From assembly GCA_000416275.1 (NCBI GenBank), contig ASZJ01000093.1:330-59328 (forward strand): a stretch of DNA of 58,999 bases. Direction: 5' to 3'. Origin of the DNA: Osedax symbiont Rs1. Its GTDB lineage: Bacteria; Pseudomonadota; Gammaproteobacteria; Pseudomonadales; Balneatricaceae. How positions within the stretch are numbered: position 1 is the stretch's first letter; every line of letters starts with the position of its first letter. A program made the translations under genes and the position numbers. The notes under the pieces are model-generated. The model was not told the DNA's origin. It searched no databases and saw only the letters and a list, made by a program, of their open reading frames with translations. Shown here piece by piece: positions 17,931 to 27,516 of this stretch.

Positions 17931-20051
17931 TTACTGGTCAAAGTCATAGTGCATCTCTTCCTCTGGTGCTTGCAGGTAATGCCCTTGAATAATGCTGACT
18001 CCTGATTTCCATAAAAGTCTCATTACTTTAGGGGTTTCTACCTGCGGTGCTATGGTCACTTTTCCGAGGTTTTTTAAATGACTCAATAAAGATTTAAAGC
18101 GTAAATCTGAGGCTGGCTCTTCTGTTAATTCTCGAATATAACTACCATCAAATTTAACATAATCAGGGTCGAGAGTTTGAAGAATGCTCTGTGAGTTGTT
18201 GGTGCTGCCGTAGTGTTTAAGGCAGACTAAGCAATTTAATTGACGTAGGCCATCTACAAAATATTTGGCTTTTGCTAGCTTGTTGGCAGATTCAAGTTCA
18301 CTAATTTGTATGACAATGTGGTCGGCCTGAATTCTACTTTTTCTCAAGGATTCTGCTATCCATAATAACAGCGCTTCCCTTTCCCAGACTGTGTCCGTAA
18401 CACTAATAAATAGCTTGGGCTGTTTATTATTATCAAGTTCGTGTCTAAATTGATTGATGCTTTGAGCAATAACCCATCTATCCATCTCCTCGTTTAAATT
18501 GGCGTGGCTGAAACTGGATAAAAAGTTGGCAGGTAGAATGTTCTCATTGTTGGTACCAATCATACGTAACAGTACTTCGTAGTGTTGCTGCTCGCTGGCA
18601 AAAACTAAAGGTACCAAAGGTTGAAACAATAAGCGTAGTTTTCCCTGCGCTATAGCTTCTCGAACTTGAACGATTGATTGTTGTTGATGTGAGCTTGTAG
18701 CAGTGGACTTTTTCGGATGGTACCAAACTACTTTGGCTGGGTTTTCGGATGAATTTTCAGACTGTACAATAGCGCGTTGTGCTCGCTCTATTAATTGTTG
18801 AGCGGATGGTGCAGTGTCTGTCAGGGTGACTATAGCGATCACATTTTCAGTCTGCAATTTTTCTTGTTTATAGATAGTTACATGACTATTGAGCCTAGCT
18901 TGTAACTTATAAGCTAGTTTCTCAGTTTTTTTACTATTAGGATCTAAATAAATAACTGCAAAAATATTATCGTTGAGCCTTGCTATCAGGTGTGATTTAC
19001 TAAATTCTTCATTGAGGATGTCAGCGATATCCCGAGCAATAGTTATAAATGCCTCGTTTCCTAAATGACTGCGAATATTTTTTAAATTAAGCACGTCTAT
19101 ATACAATAAATGGCAATTATTTCCGCCGCGATGGGCAAGTTTTACATTACTTTCCAGTGCCTCGGTAAAGAAATCTATACTGTAGAGTCCGGTGATAGCA
19201 TCTAATTCAGAAAATTTATGTTCTGTATGTAGATTTCTGGTGTTATCGACAATGATTTCAATACAGTCTTTCTGTTGGTAGTGAACTTGTTGAATTTCTA
19301 AGTGAGCCGTAAAGTTGCTATTGTCAGCACGTTTAGCTAGTACTTGGTATGGCTGCATGTTTTGGCCGCTATCGATAAAGCCAGCAAGTAATTTGCTAAA
19401 GCCAGACCTTTCTTGAGAGGCTACCAAGTTGAGAATGGGCTTGTGCAATAAATTATTATGCACTTGAAAACCAAACAAATTGCAGAAAGCATCATTGAGA
19501 TAAATTATTTTCTGGTTGTGAATAATGGCAATCGCCAGTGCAGAGTGATCCATCAGCATTTTGCAGCGCTTATGAGAGTCAGACAATTGCAACTGCAATA
19601 ACCTAGCCGATCGTCGGCTCTGTAAATAGCTGTATTCACGTTGAATGAATAAAAGCAGTAATGGGTAGTCATCTCTTGGTATAACAGCTTGGATATTGTT
19701 TAAAAGACCTTCAGTGATGTTTGCTTTATCTGGCTGTTCTCTGAGTTGTAGCACCGGGATATCTTTTTCTAATTCTGCTAGCGTTCTAGCCATTAAATAG
19801 GGGTCAAAGGCGCTCTTTTGTGGCTGACAAATAATTAAGTCCCAAGAGCGCTCTGAAAATGCCTCTAATAATTGATCGATGCTGTCGATATTTTTGCCTC
19901 TAGGGGCAAATTGGTTATCGCGTAAGAAAGAAATAATATTACTGGTTTCTGTGCTGCAAAACTCAATAAAAATAATATAAATATTTTGCCTGGCTATACC
20001 GAACTTTAAGTGTTGTGTTGACGCAATTTTATTTGAAGGTGACGCGTTCAT
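17931..20051 (-). CDS. FimX-like c-di-GMP effector (REC-PAS-GGDEF-EAL, degenerate)
   Basis: A 706-residue cytoplasmic protein with the layout of Pseudomonas FimX (691 residues), which binds c-di-GMP and promotes type IV pilus assembly and twitching. Domains: a receiver-like fold lacking phosphorylation residues (1-140), PAS (163-275), GGDEF (280-440) and EAL (455-700). The GGDEF signature is replaced by LNDNIF (359-364), and EAL is EVL (Glu492), exactly as in FimX. The metal-binding DDFG motif is KHYG. So neither cyclase nor phosphodiesterase activity is expected, while nucleotide binding may remain. No pil genes are nearby. The gene stands alone; a heptamer tandem repeat abuts its stop codon. 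Confidence 0.82.
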   Translation of the reverse strand: MNASPSNKIASTQHLKFGIARQNIYIIFIEFCSTETSNIISFLRDNQFAPRGKNIDSIDQLLEAFSERSWDLIICQPQKSAFDPYLMARTLAELEKDIPVLQLREQPDKANITEGLLNNIQAVIPRDDYPLLLLFIQREYSYLQSRRSARLLQLQLSDSHKRCKMLMDHSALAIAIIHNQKIIYLNDAFCNLFGFQVHNNLLHKPILNLVASQERSGFSKLLAGFIDSGQNMQPYQVLAKRADNSNFTAHLEIQQVHYQQKDCIEIIVDNTRNLHTEHKFSELDAITGLYSIDFFTEALESNVKLAHRGGNNCHLLYIDVLNLKNIRSHLGNEAFITIARDIADILNEEFSKSHLIARLNDNIFAVIYLDPNSKKTEKLAYKLQARLNSHVTIYKQEKLQTENVIAIVTLTDTAPSAQQLIERAQRAIVQSENSSENPAKVVWYHPKKSTATSSHQQQSIVQVREAIAQGKLRLLFQPLVPLVFASEQQHYEVLLRMIGTNNENILPANFLSSFSHANLNEEMDRWVIAQSINQFRHELDNNKQPKLFISVTDTVWEREALLLWIAESLRKSRIQADHIVIQISELESANKLAKAKYFVDGLRQLNCLVCLKHYGSTNNSQSILQTLDPDYVKFDGSYIRELTEEPASDLRFKSLLSHLKNLGKVTIAPQVETPKVMRLLWKSGVSIIQGHYLQAPEEEMHYDFDQ

Positions 20052-20255
20052 CTTTGTCTCTACTCCTGTAAAGAACAGTTCAGGGCTCGCTGTTGAAGAA
20101 TAAGTTAGTGAAAAGTATAGACGCTAGTCTAAGCTATTCCAGTGGAGGGATATATATTTATATGGGTAGATAGTTGCACAACTGGAGGATAACATAAAAG
20201 CTGGGCAAGTTTTAATTTAGGTGGGCTTTTAATGGCTGAAAAGGATGTTTAAAAT

Positions 20256-20340
20256 TGGCTGGGGTAGAAGGATTCGAACCTACGAATGACGAGAAAAAAC
20301 GAGATCAAAACCCGTTGCCTTACCACTTGGCGATACCCCA
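20256..20340 (-). tRNA. tRNA-Gln (anticodon TTG) with 10-nt insertion
   Basis: The cloverleaf matches bacterial tRNA-Gln: acceptor TGGGGTA/TACCCCA, D-stem GCC/GGC, anticodon stem ACGGG/CTCGT around loop TTTTGAT (anticodon at 20306-20308), T-loop TTCGAAT and encoded CCA. Its length is 85 nt, not the usual 75. The extra ten bases (20289-20298, minus-strand TTTTTCTCGT) lie between the anticodon stem and the normal variable loop CATTC, and they repeat the CTCGT half of the anticodon stem. The variable region is therefore 15 nt with no visible stem. The T-stem also has a T-T mismatch. It could be a working variant or a decaying gene. Confidence 0.85.
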
Positions 20341-20352
20341 ACTACAAATGAA

Positions 20353-20429
20353 TGGTGGCAATGGCGGGACTCGAACCTGCGACCCTCGCATTATGAATGC
20401 GATGCTCTAACCAGCTGAGCTACATTGCC
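20353..20429 (-). tRNA. tRNA-Met (anticodon CAT, elongator type)
   Basis: A normal 77-nt cloverleaf including encoded CCA: acceptor GGCAATG/CATTGCC, D-arm with AGCTGGTTAGAGC, anticodon stem TCGCA/TGCGA around TTCATAA, and T-loop TTCGAGT. The 5' end G-C pair and overall similarity favour elongator tRNA-Met over initiator. A CAT-anticodon tRNA-Ile2 modified to lysidine cannot be fully excluded by reading alone. It is the first gene of a tandem pair, with tRNA-Gln 12 bases downstream. Confidence 0.9.
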
Positions 20430-20447
20430 TCTTCATTTGAGGCGCGA

Positions 20448-20476
20448 ATTATTCTCTGTTTTGGGTTTTGTGTCAA
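20448..20476 (-). promoter_or_regulatory. Strong sigma-70 promoter of the tRNA pair
   Basis: On the minus strand TTGACA is followed after 17 bases by AATAAT, then TCGCGCC. The GC-rich discriminator after the -10 box is typical of stable-RNA promoters under stringent control. Transcription would start close to 20440, about 11 bases before tRNA-Met. Confidence 0.8.
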
Positions 20477-20601
20477 CACCAAAAACTTAAAAAAACTAGA
20501 ATAATTGCGCTTTTTACTAAAAATAATTTATCTTGTACAAAATATCGGCAAAACTCTAATCAGCTTTGCAAATAATGATTTAAAAAGGTGATGGGTGGAA
20601 T

Positions 20602-21693
20602 TTATACGTTAAATCTAAAATGAATCACATCGCCATCTTGGCAGATGTATTCCTTGCCTTCTAAACGCCACTTTCCCGCATCTTTGGCGCCTTGTTCTCC
20701 CTTGAATTCGATAAAATGTGCAAAGGAAATAATCTCGGCGCGAATGAAACCTTTTTCAAAATCTGTGTGGATAACGCCGGCAGCCATCGGTGCTGTAGCG
20801 CCAATTTTAACGGTCCATGCTCGAACTTCTTTAACACCCGCTGTAAAGTAAGTCTGTAGCTTGAGCAGCTCGTAGCCGGCGCGAATGACTCTGTCTAAGC
20901 CTGGTTCTTGCATGCCCATGTCTTCTAGAAATTCATCGCGTTCTTCGTTGTCGAGTTCGGAAATTTCCGCTTCTAATTTATTGCAAATAACCACCACAAC
21001 CGCATTTTCTTTTTCTGCAATAGCTTTAACAATATCTAAATGCGGGTTGTCTGCAAAGCCCTCTTCATCGACGTTGGCAATATACATGGTGGGCTTTACT
21101 GAAATGAGATGGAAAGTCTTAACGATGCTGAGTTCATCATCAGTCAGATCCATTGCTCTGACTGAGAGGCCCTCCTCTAAATGTGGCAGCAGCTTTTCTA
21201 GCACAGCGTGGGCTGCTACTGCAGTTTTGTCGCCACCTTTGGCTAACTTTTTATTTCTCAGTAGCTGTTTTTCTACCGACTCTAAATCGGCCATGGCCAG
21301 TTCAAGATTGATAATATCGATATCTGCAGCCGGATCGATCCTATTGGCGACATGGATGACGTTTTCATCTTCAAAACAGCGCACTACATGGGCAATCGCA
21401 TCGGTTTCACGGATATTTGCCAAAAACTTATTGCCTAGACCTTCACCTTTAGAGGCGCCGGCAACTAATCCTGCAATGTCGACGAATTCCATAGTGGTCG
21501 GTATAACTTTTTCTGGATTGACGATAGTGGCGAGTTGATCGAGTCTCGGATCTGGCATTGCCACAATACCGGAGTTGGGCTCGATGGTGCAAAAAGGGAA
21601 ATTTTCAGCACTGATGCCCGCTTTGGTAAGTGCATTAAACAGTGTTGATTTTCCAACGTTTGGCAAACCGACGATGCCGCATTTAAAACCCAT
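20602..21693 (-). CDS. ychF: Ribosome-binding ATPase YchF (Obg/OLA1 family)
   Basis: A 363-residue P-loop protein with G1 motif GLPNVGKST at 8-16, an OLA1-type switch to ATP rather than GTP, a central coiled coil and a C-terminal TGS domain ending [12 protein letters not shown]. YchF binds ribosomes and is linked to oxidative-stress responses. The length matches E. coli YchF (363). AAGGA lies 9 bases before the ATG. It follows pth by about 230 bases and shares its direction, the usual pth-ychF pairing in gammaproteobacteria. Confidence 0.96.
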   Translation of the reverse strand: MGFKCGIVGLPNVGKSTLFNALTKAGISAENFPFCTIEPNSGIVAMPDPRLDQLATIVNPEKVIPTTMEFVDIAGLVAGASKGEGLGNKFLANIRETDAIAHVVRCFEDENVIHVANRIDPAADIDIINLELAMADLESVEKQLLRNKKLAKGGDKTAVAAHAVLEKLLPHLEEGLSVRAMDLTDDELSIVKTFHLISVKPTMYIANVDEEGFADNPHLDIVKAIAEKENAVVVVICNKLEAEISELDNEERDEFLEDMGMQEPGLDRVIRAGYELLKLQTYFTAGVKEVRAWTVKIGATAPMAAGVIHTDFEKGFIRAEIISFAHFIEFKGEQGAKDAGKWRLEGKEYICQDGDVIHFRFNV

Positions 21694-21924
21694 GATTTTT
21701 GATCCTTAGTGTTGCTGTATCTCAAGTTGATCGAATATGTGATCATTATTTAAGATAAAAATTGCGATGAATTAGCTGCAGATATACACACTAATTTTTA
21801 GTTGCGGTATTGTAATGCACCCTAGATGCTAGTGGAAATATAATTTGAGCGTCAGATACGTTTAAAGAGGGAATGATAGAAAATTACACTTCTGAGTAGA
21901 TTTAACCACTAGCTTTGCGGTGGG

Positions 21925-22515
21925 TTAAGAGGCTTTGAAACTATGTAGTTTGTTCATCGCCAACTGCCATTCACCGGCAATTGCCTGTTGGCTAAAATGC
22001 AGAGCTTCGTCTGTGGCGAGTTGGGTTAATTGCTGTTCGCTGCTCGGAGCTTTGCTCAATACAAAGTCAGCTACATCTTTTGCTACGCCAGGATGGCCGA
22101 TGCCAATCCGTAAACGGTAAAAGTCCCTGTTGTTGCCCAGCTTACTGATAATGTCTCTCAAGCCGTTATGGCCACCGTGGCCGCCACTTTTTTTGAATCG
22201 AGCGGTACCAGGATTGATGTCTAACTCGTCGTGAGCAACTAAAATGTTCTGCGGTAGGATCTTGTAGAAATTGGCGAGTGCTACAACGGATGAACCACTT
22301 AAGTTCATATAAGTGCCGGGGATTAGTAAGTGCACTTTTTGGCCATTAATATGCGCTTGCGCATAGCAGCCGGAGTATTTTTTTTCTTCAATGAGATTGA
22401 CGAGCAGCTTTGAAGCAAGCTGCTCGACAAACGCTGCGCCGGCATTGTGACGTGTCTGAGCATACTTAGCACCAGGGTTTCCCAGTCCAACAATAAGCTC
22501 GATTTTGTCACTCAT
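21925..22515 (-). CDS. pth: Peptidyl-tRNA hydrolase
   Basis: A protein of 196 residues, the usual Pth length. It frees tRNA from peptidyl-tRNA dropped by stalled ribosomes. Conserved features are GLGNPG at 10-15 with Asn13, catalytic His23 in RHNAG, the HDELD segment with its Asp, and [10 protein letters not shown]. The ATG at 22515 gives the standard N terminus; in-frame ATG at 22527 and GTG at 22536 are alternatives. It lies 58 bases downstream of rplY, probably in the same transcript. Confidence 0.95.
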   Translation of the reverse strand: MSDKIELIVGLGNPGAKYAQTRHNAGAAFVEQLASKLLVNLIEEKKYSGCYAQAHINGQKVHLLIPGTYMNLSGSSVVALANFYKILPQNILVAHDELDINPGTARFKKSGGHGGHNGLRDIISKLGNNRDFYRLRIGIGHPGVAKDVADFVLSKAPSSEQQLTQLATDEALHFSQQAIAGEWQLAMNKLHSFKAS

Positions 22516-22572
22516 ACCATCTTTCATCTGCGCCACTCTTAAATCTAAGTCTAAATGCTTAAAAGCAAGAAG

Positions 22573-23166
22573 TTATTCTTTAGTGCCACGTGGAGAATAA
22601 ACGTAACCGATACTTTGGTTGTGATCTTCGCCGCGACGTAAAGCAACGATTTCAACGCCGGCAGGAACAGTTATGTCAGACAAGTGAACTACTTGACCTT
22701 CAACAACATTAGTTAAGTCAACGCTAACAGATTCAGGAAGTTTGTCAGCTAGGCATAGAACTTCAACAACATTCGCTTCAACAGCGAATTTAGCGGCTGC
22801 TTTAGCAACGACTGACTGGCTGAAATTTTCGAATGAGATAGGTACTTTAATGCTAATCTTGCTAGTTTTAGTGATGCGCTGAAAGTCAGCGTGTAACAAT
22901 AAAGGCTTAGCAGGATGGCGTTGTAAATCTTTAATAATTACTTTTTCTTCTTTTCCATCAATAACTAGAGTGATGATAGAAGAGAAAAAGTTATCATTGT
23001 TAGTCAGTTTGATAAAATCTTTATTGACTAAAGATAGTGAAAGTGGCTTTTTGTTCTTTGCTCCACCGTATACAACGGCAGGAACCATGTCTTCTTTGCG
23101 CAGGCGGCGGCTCGCTCCTTTCCCCTGATCTTCACGAATGACTGCATTGATTGTAAAATTGCTCAT
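22573..23166 (-). CDS. rplY: 50S ribosomal protein L25, CTC form
   Basis: A 197-residue protein, the long form of L25 with an N-terminal 5S-rRNA-binding domain (about 1-90) and a C-terminal TL5/CTC domain, as in Pseudomonas; E. coli has only the first domain. The opening contains GKGASRRLRKEDMVPAVVYG, typical of the family. AGG lies 8 bases before the ATG. It sits between prs and pth, the standard gammaproteobacterial order. A hairpin-bearing leader separates it from prs. Confidence 0.94.
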   Translation of the reverse strand: MSNFTINAVIREDQGKGASRRLRKEDMVPAVVYGGAKNKKPLSLSLVNKDFIKLTNNDNFFSSIITLVIDGKEEKVIIKDLQRHPAKPLLLHADFQRITKTSKISIKVPISFENFSQSVVAKAAAKFAVEANVVEVLCLADKLPESVSVDLTNVVEGQVVHLSDITVPAGVEIVALRRGEDHNQSIGYVYSPRGTKE

Positions 23167-23289
23167 TTTATTACCTATTAATATTTCAGCGAAACCGCGA
23201 CCAGATTCACTGTAGTTAAACTTAGCTGTTTGGTTTTAAGCCCAAGGACACGCCTGTGAGATTAAATGCTCTCGTTGCGCTAAGTTGCT

Positions 23290-23317
23290 ATTCTTTTAAC
23301 GGTATTGTTAAAAGAAT
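23290..23317 (-). promoter_or_regulatory. Hairpin in the prs-rplY leader
   Basis: ATTCTTTTAAC and GTTAAAAGAAT form a perfect 11-bp stem around a 6-base loop in the 184-base gap between prs and rplY. No U-run follows, so it is not a classical terminator. Autoregulatory L25 leaders are known in gammaproteobacteria and this hairpin could belong to one, but I cannot confirm the full motif. A TATAAT (minus strand, 23333-23338) just upstream may serve rplY separately. Confidence 0.35.
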
Positions 23318-23350
23318 ATTTACCGGCACCAGATTATATTGAGTGTTGAC

Positions 23351-24292
23351 TCAACGGAACATGGCGCTGATTGATTCTTCGTTCGATACTCTGCGTAGTG
23401 CTTCCGCTAATAGTGGTGCGACGGTGAGTTGGCGGATTTTAGGGCAGGCAACAGCGTCTGCTGAAAGCGGGATAGTATCGGTGATAATTAACTCATCAAT
23501 CGAGGAGTTAATTATGTTGTTGACTGCCGGTCCAGATAATACTGGATGGGTAGCGTAGGCGTAAACTTTAGAGGCACCATTTTCCTTTAGTGCTTGCGCC
23601 GCTTTGCATAAGGTACCAGCGGTATCGGTCATGTCATCAATTAAAATACAAGTGCGGCCTTTTACATCGCCAATGATATTCATTACTTGTGATTCGTTGG
23701 CGCGCTCGCGGCGCTTGTCAATAATTGCCAGCTCGCAGTCTAGCTGTTTAGCGACTGCTCTGGCTCGCACTACACCGCCTACATCAGGTGAAACTACGAT
23801 TAATTTTTGGTAATTTTGTCCGATAATGTCGTCAAGTAGCACCGGAGATCCGTAGACGTTGTCTACTGGGATGCTGAAAAAACCTTGTATTTGATCGGCG
23901 TGTAAATCCATGGTCATTACTCTGTCGACGCCGACATTAGTAATCATGTCCGCGACAATACGAGCGCTGATCGCGACTCGAGCAGAGCGCGGGCGTCTAT
24001 CTTGACGGGCGTATCCAAAATACGGGATAACCGCGGTAATACGTGTCGCTGATGCTCTACGTAAAGCATCTACCATGACAATTAATTCCATTAAATTATC
24101 ATTGGTAGGAAAGCAAGTTGATTGGATAATAAAAACGTCTTTACCGCGTACGTTCTCCTGGATTTCAAGGCTAACTTCGCCATCGCTAAAGCGGGCAACG
24201 TGAGCTTTGCCAATTGGGATTTCTAATATTTCAACTACCTTAAGCGCTAACTCAGGATTAGAATTACCACTGAAAACCATTAACTGAGACAT
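23351..24292 (-). CDS. prs: Ribose-phosphate pyrophosphokinase
   Basis: A 313-residue class I PRPP synthase that makes phosphoribosyl pyrophosphate from ribose-5-phosphate and ATP for nucleotide, His and Trp synthesis. The flexible loop GYARQDRR and the PRPP-binding segment [12 protein letters not shown] are intact. The length is standard. AAAGG lies about 7 bases before the ATG. In pseudomonads ispE lies directly upstream of prs; here only 324 non-coding bases separate prs from lolB. Confidence 0.96.
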   Translation of the reverse strand: MSQLMVFSGNSNPELALKVVEILEIPIGKAHVARFSDGEVSLEIQENVRGKDVFIIQSTCFPTNDNLMELIVMVDALRRASATRITAVIPYFGYARQDRRPRSARVAISARIVADMITNVGVDRVMTMDLHADQIQGFFSIPVDNVYGSPVLLDDIIGQNYQKLIVVSPDVGGVVRARAVAKQLDCELAIIDKRRERANESQVMNIIGDVKGRTCILIDDMTDTAGTLCKAAQALKENGASKVYAYATHPVLSGPAVNNIINSSIDELIITDTIPLSADAVACPKIRQLTVAPLLAEALRRVSNEESISAMFR

Positions 24293-24328
24293 GGAACTTA
24301 CCTTTTAGATAGTCTGATTTAGTGAGAG

Positions 24329-24365
24329 CTCTGCATAACTACTGCGCTCGCAGCGTTATGCAGAG
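24329..24365. repeat. Family 2 palindromic repeat
   Basis: CTCTGCATAAC (24329-24339) and GTTATGCAGAG (24355-24365) form a perfect 11-bp inverted repeat around TACTGCGCTCGCAGC. It belongs to the same family as the palindromes at 50867 and 52334. The rest of the 24293-24616 gap holds no gene and no trace of ispE that I can see. Confidence 0.75.
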
Positions 24366-24616
24366 GTATCTTAGTATTAATTGTATGGGGCTTTAGTGTT
24401 AATTGTAGTGAAAAACCGCTACAAATTAATTAACTAATTGATAAACAAATCATCCTACCAGTCTCTAGCCGAATACCTTAGCAGTACACTAAAGAAGTTG
24501 GATTATTGCTTTTCGTTAGCTGTAATTGTCGCCCAAAATCGCGGCCGTATTCTGCTGTAAATTAGCCAAAAGGTCAAGACTGTCGCTGGAAAAACATCAC
24601 TTAGTTATATAATAGA

Positions 24617-25231
24617 TTATGAGTTTACCGGCTGTGCATTGATTTTCCATTTATAGATTATCAGTAATAATCTCAGGTCTTCTTTAGTGAGTATTATCTT
24701 TGCGGGGAGGGGGTGGTTGTCAACGGTTTTATACTTAGGGTAATTGATGGTCCAACCGTCTTGTTGAAGGGTGGTTAGTCGTTCCTCTTTTAGGGTTACT
24801 TTACTTTCACTCAGAGGTGAGGGGATGCCAAGAATCCAAAATTTTGCATTTTCGACTGGTAGTTGCCAGCCTAGGCGTTTCTGTAAAAGTTCGCTGGTGT
24901 TGTTGCCTTTTATTGGCTGTTCTTTTGGGATTAGCAAGGTGGCCATTTTAGCGTCGCCGTGCAATTTTGGACCGGCGTGGCCAAAGGGGCCGCTAAATTC
25001 GATTTGATAGTTATTATTTTGTTGTAGCCAAATCATTTTTGCCGACTGTGTTTTGCCTTTTACTTTTATGGCTATTTTGGCGCTGGCATCCCACTGCTGG
25101 ATGTTGCTGATGTTTTTGAAGTGTTCTTGCCAGCTGAAAACAGCGGGCTCTGAACTTGAGCTTTTTTGTGGTGCAGTGCTGCAGCCCGCTAGTACTAAAA
25201 GGGACAAAAATAATCCAATTGCTAATTTCAT
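24617..25231 (-). CDS. lolB: Outer-membrane lipoprotein receptor LolB
   Basis: A 204-residue lipoprotein. The signal peptide ends in lipobox LAGC with Cys17 as the lipidated residue. The mature part is one beta-rich domain that accepts lipoproteins from LolA and inserts them into the outer membrane. Identification rests on length, lipobox, weak LolB-like sequence and above all position between the TPR lipoprotein gene and prs. Its ATG overlaps the upstream TPR gene by 4 bases, so the two are translationally coupled. Confidence 0.85.
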   Translation of the reverse strand: MKLAIGLFLSLLVLAGCSTAPQKSSSSEPAVFSWQEHFKNISNIQQWDASAKIAIKVKGKTQSAKMIWLQQNNNYQIEFSGPFGHAGPKLHGDAKMATLLIPKEQPIKGNNTSELLQKRLGWQLPVENAKFWILGIPSPLSESKVTLKEERLTTLQQDGWTINYPKYKTVDNHPLPAKIILTKEDLRLLLIIYKWKINAQPVNS

Positions 25232-26952
25232 TGTTGTTTCTCAAGAGATTTACGGGCTTGTTCGACGAATTTGTTGTTTGGGTGACTGCCACTAATTTCA
25301 TCAAACAGTTTCTGTGCCCTGTCAAATGCCTTAATACTAGCTAATGCGGCAATTAAATGGGAGGCCACTTCCGGGTCATTATATAGCAAATAGGCCGCTG
25401 ATAAATATTCAACAGCTTCATCATAGCGTTTTAATTTATATAGAACCCAGCCCATTGAATCGATAGTCGCAGGGTCTTTAGGGCTGAGCTCAAGGGCTTT
25501 TTCTATCAGGGTGAGCGCTTCTGCATAGCGGGAAGTGTGGACGGTTAAAGTATAGCCAAATGCGTTCAGTACCGCTGCATTATCGGGGGTGATGCGCAGA
25601 ACTTTTTTGAAATCTCGCTCTGCTGCATTAAAGTCTAGTGGCTCTAGATACATGGCTCTAGAGTATAAATAATCAGTATTATCAGGTTTTAAAAGCAGCT
25701 GCTTGTTCAATAGGGCAATCGCATCAGTGTTAAAATCAAATTTATTTAGCCAGTCGGCAAGCATTAGTACATAGGAAACTTGATCGCTATTCTTTTGCTC
25801 TATAAAGTCATTGGCAATTTGTACGACTGCTTTTTTATCCGTGGCACTTTGGTGTAATGCGATCGCTAGAGTGTGGGCCTGTAAAGTGATTTTACCGTTA
25901 GTGACTTGCAAATAATGCTGTATTGCCAGTGGGAAAAGGTTATTGCGCTCAGCAATAATACCTAAATAATAGTGGGGTGTCGTGTTATTAGGCTGCTTTG
26001 CTAATAAAGATTGAAAAATAAATTTACTCTTTTCGAGTTGGTTGAAGTCCAGGGCAGTAAGGGCTAAGTAATTATGGAAAGCAGTTTCTTTAGGCTTGGA
26101 CGCTATCAATGTATCTATGCTGGAGAGTGCTTGGCGATCTCTTTTTAACAAGAATAATAATTGAATTTTTAAAGCGTTGTACTGTAGATTTTCGCTGGCG
26201 TTTTTTAATAATATATCAATTGATTTTAAAGATTCAAGATAGCGTTTTAAGCTTCTGAGGGTCTCGGCCTTTTCTAATAGGGCTGTAGGCAGATCGGCAG
26301 ATATGCTCAATGCGCTATTAAAGCTGATCAGTGCTTGTTCATGTTTTTTTAGTTTAGCCTGTAAAATACCTAAGGTTACTAAGCGCTCGCTATCAAGGGA
26401 AGAGCCTTTCACTGGTGACGCTAATAGCTGCACGTAAGCTGTAAGCTCAGTCTCGTTCATGTTTTCAACTTGTGAGCTCAGGAGTAGCAACACTTTGTTT
26501 TCACCCATTGCTAACGCCCGGTTGAAATAGGGCATAGCCCGGGTGTATTTTCCTTGAGTGATTAAAATATTAGCGAATATTTGCTGAGGCTCCGCATCTT
26601 GCGGTGCGGCGCTCATCCATATTTGAATGGCTTCAGTTAGCGATTTCTGATCTTTAAGGTGCCGGGCTAAATAAACGGCACGTTTGGCGATACCTGCATC
26701 ATTGGTCAGGGCTGCCTGCTTTAAATATTTTGCTAAGCTGTAGTGGTAGTTTTGTTGGTTGCTGGCTAATTCAGCCGTGAGAAGGTCGTATAATGTTTGA
26801 CCATTGAGTTCGCCTGGGATGTAAGTAGTCGGTGGTTTATCGGTGTCCGCAGAGGAGTGTGAGTTTGTGGCGCAGCCAAATACACCAGCAAATGATAATA
26901 GTATTAAAATGGGGCGCAAGGTGATCACTATTAATTGTATCCTTTTAAGCAT
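25228..26952 (-). CDS. TPR-repeat lipoprotein
   Basis: A 574-residue protein. The signal peptide ends with a lipobox-like VFGC (Cys27), so it is probably anchored in a membrane facing the periplasm. The rest is a solenoid of about twelve tetratricopeptide repeats, clearest near the C terminus (AAVLNAFGYTLTVHTSRYAE and PATIDSMGWVLYKLKRYDEA). The homologue in Pseudomonas also lies between hemA and lolB. TPR proteins are scaffolds; a role in outer-membrane assembly is suggested by the coupling to lolB, not shown. It diverges from hemA across about 560 bases. Confidence 0.85.
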   Translation of the reverse strand: MLKRIQLIVITLRPILILLSFAGVFGCATNSHSSADTDKPPTTYIPGELNGQTLYDLLTAELASNQQNYHYSLAKYLKQAALTNDAGIAKRAVYLARHLKDQKSLTEAIQIWMSAAPQDAEPQQIFANILITQGKYTRAMPYFNRALAMGENKVLLLLSSQVENMNETELTAYVQLLASPVKGSSLDSERLVTLGILQAKLKKHEQALISFNSALSISADLPTALLEKAETLRSLKRYLESLKSIDILLKNASENLQYNALKIQLLFLLKRDRQALSSIDTLIASKPKETAFHNYLALTALDFNQLEKSKFIFQSLLAKQPNNTTPHYYLGIIAERNNLFPLAIQHYLQVTNGKITLQAHTLAIALHQSATDKKAVVQIANDFIEQKNSDQVSYVLMLADWLNKFDFNTDAIALLNKQLLLKPDNTDYLYSRAMYLEPLDFNAAERDFKKVLRITPDNAAVLNAFGYTLTVHTSRYAEALTLIEKALELSPKDPATIDSMGWVLYKLKRYDEAVEYLSAAYLLYNDPEVASHLIAALASIKAFDRAQKLFDEISGSHPNNKFVEQARKSLEKQQ

Positions 26953-27143
26953 TTCTTCTCTTGAAAACTCAGCATGGCAATGATTTTTGAAAAACAGGTC
27001 GTTTAGTCCGCTTCGTACAGTATAGACAATGTGATTCGAGAACCCATCTTATAACATATTAAGACAGCTGCATGGCTAATCAGTTTTAATCATTCGTAAT
27101 AGATTGGTGTGATGATGATCGTCTCTCTTTTGTATAGTTAATA

Positions 27144-27225
27144 CCTGAAGTGGCTTCACTGTGCTGCATAGCACAAGTTATTGATTCTGCTGTGGTTAGG
27201 CTAATACTCGCCGAGCCTGCGGGGG
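27144..27225. repeat. Family 1 repeat, one-ended copy
   Basis: From CCTGAAGTGGCTTCACTG onward this matches one half of the full family 1 element at 43393-43552, including ATAGCACAAGTTATTGATTC. Similarity fades after about 80 bases and no opposite end is visible. It lies in the 564-base TPR/hemA divergent gap, which otherwise shows no feature I can assign with confidence. Confidence 0.6.
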
Positions 27226-27516
27226 CAGGTAGTCGTCATATAGAACTAAGCACTTGCTTGGCTGCGAAGGCCAGCACTAAATAACTCCCTCTAGTGTGAA
27301 TGCTTGCAATCGATAACTATACAGCCTATCAACAAGTGACAGGGAGATGCGGGACTTGTTCAGAGGTTTCTTATCTTTAGTGGCTTTATTTTAAATAAAA
27401 ACGAGATGTAGCGAAATTATTCGCCAGAGTTGTTATTATACCGCGTTTTTTAATCTTAGTAATCTGTGGTGCTATGCTTCTTTCAAAGTGGGTTCTCTAT
27501 AAGTGACTTGTTTAAT

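Noticed and set aside
20885-21538. A 217-codon plus-strand frame opposite ychF
   Set aside because: It is serine-rich antisense noise over a highly conserved gene, with no ribosome-binding site.
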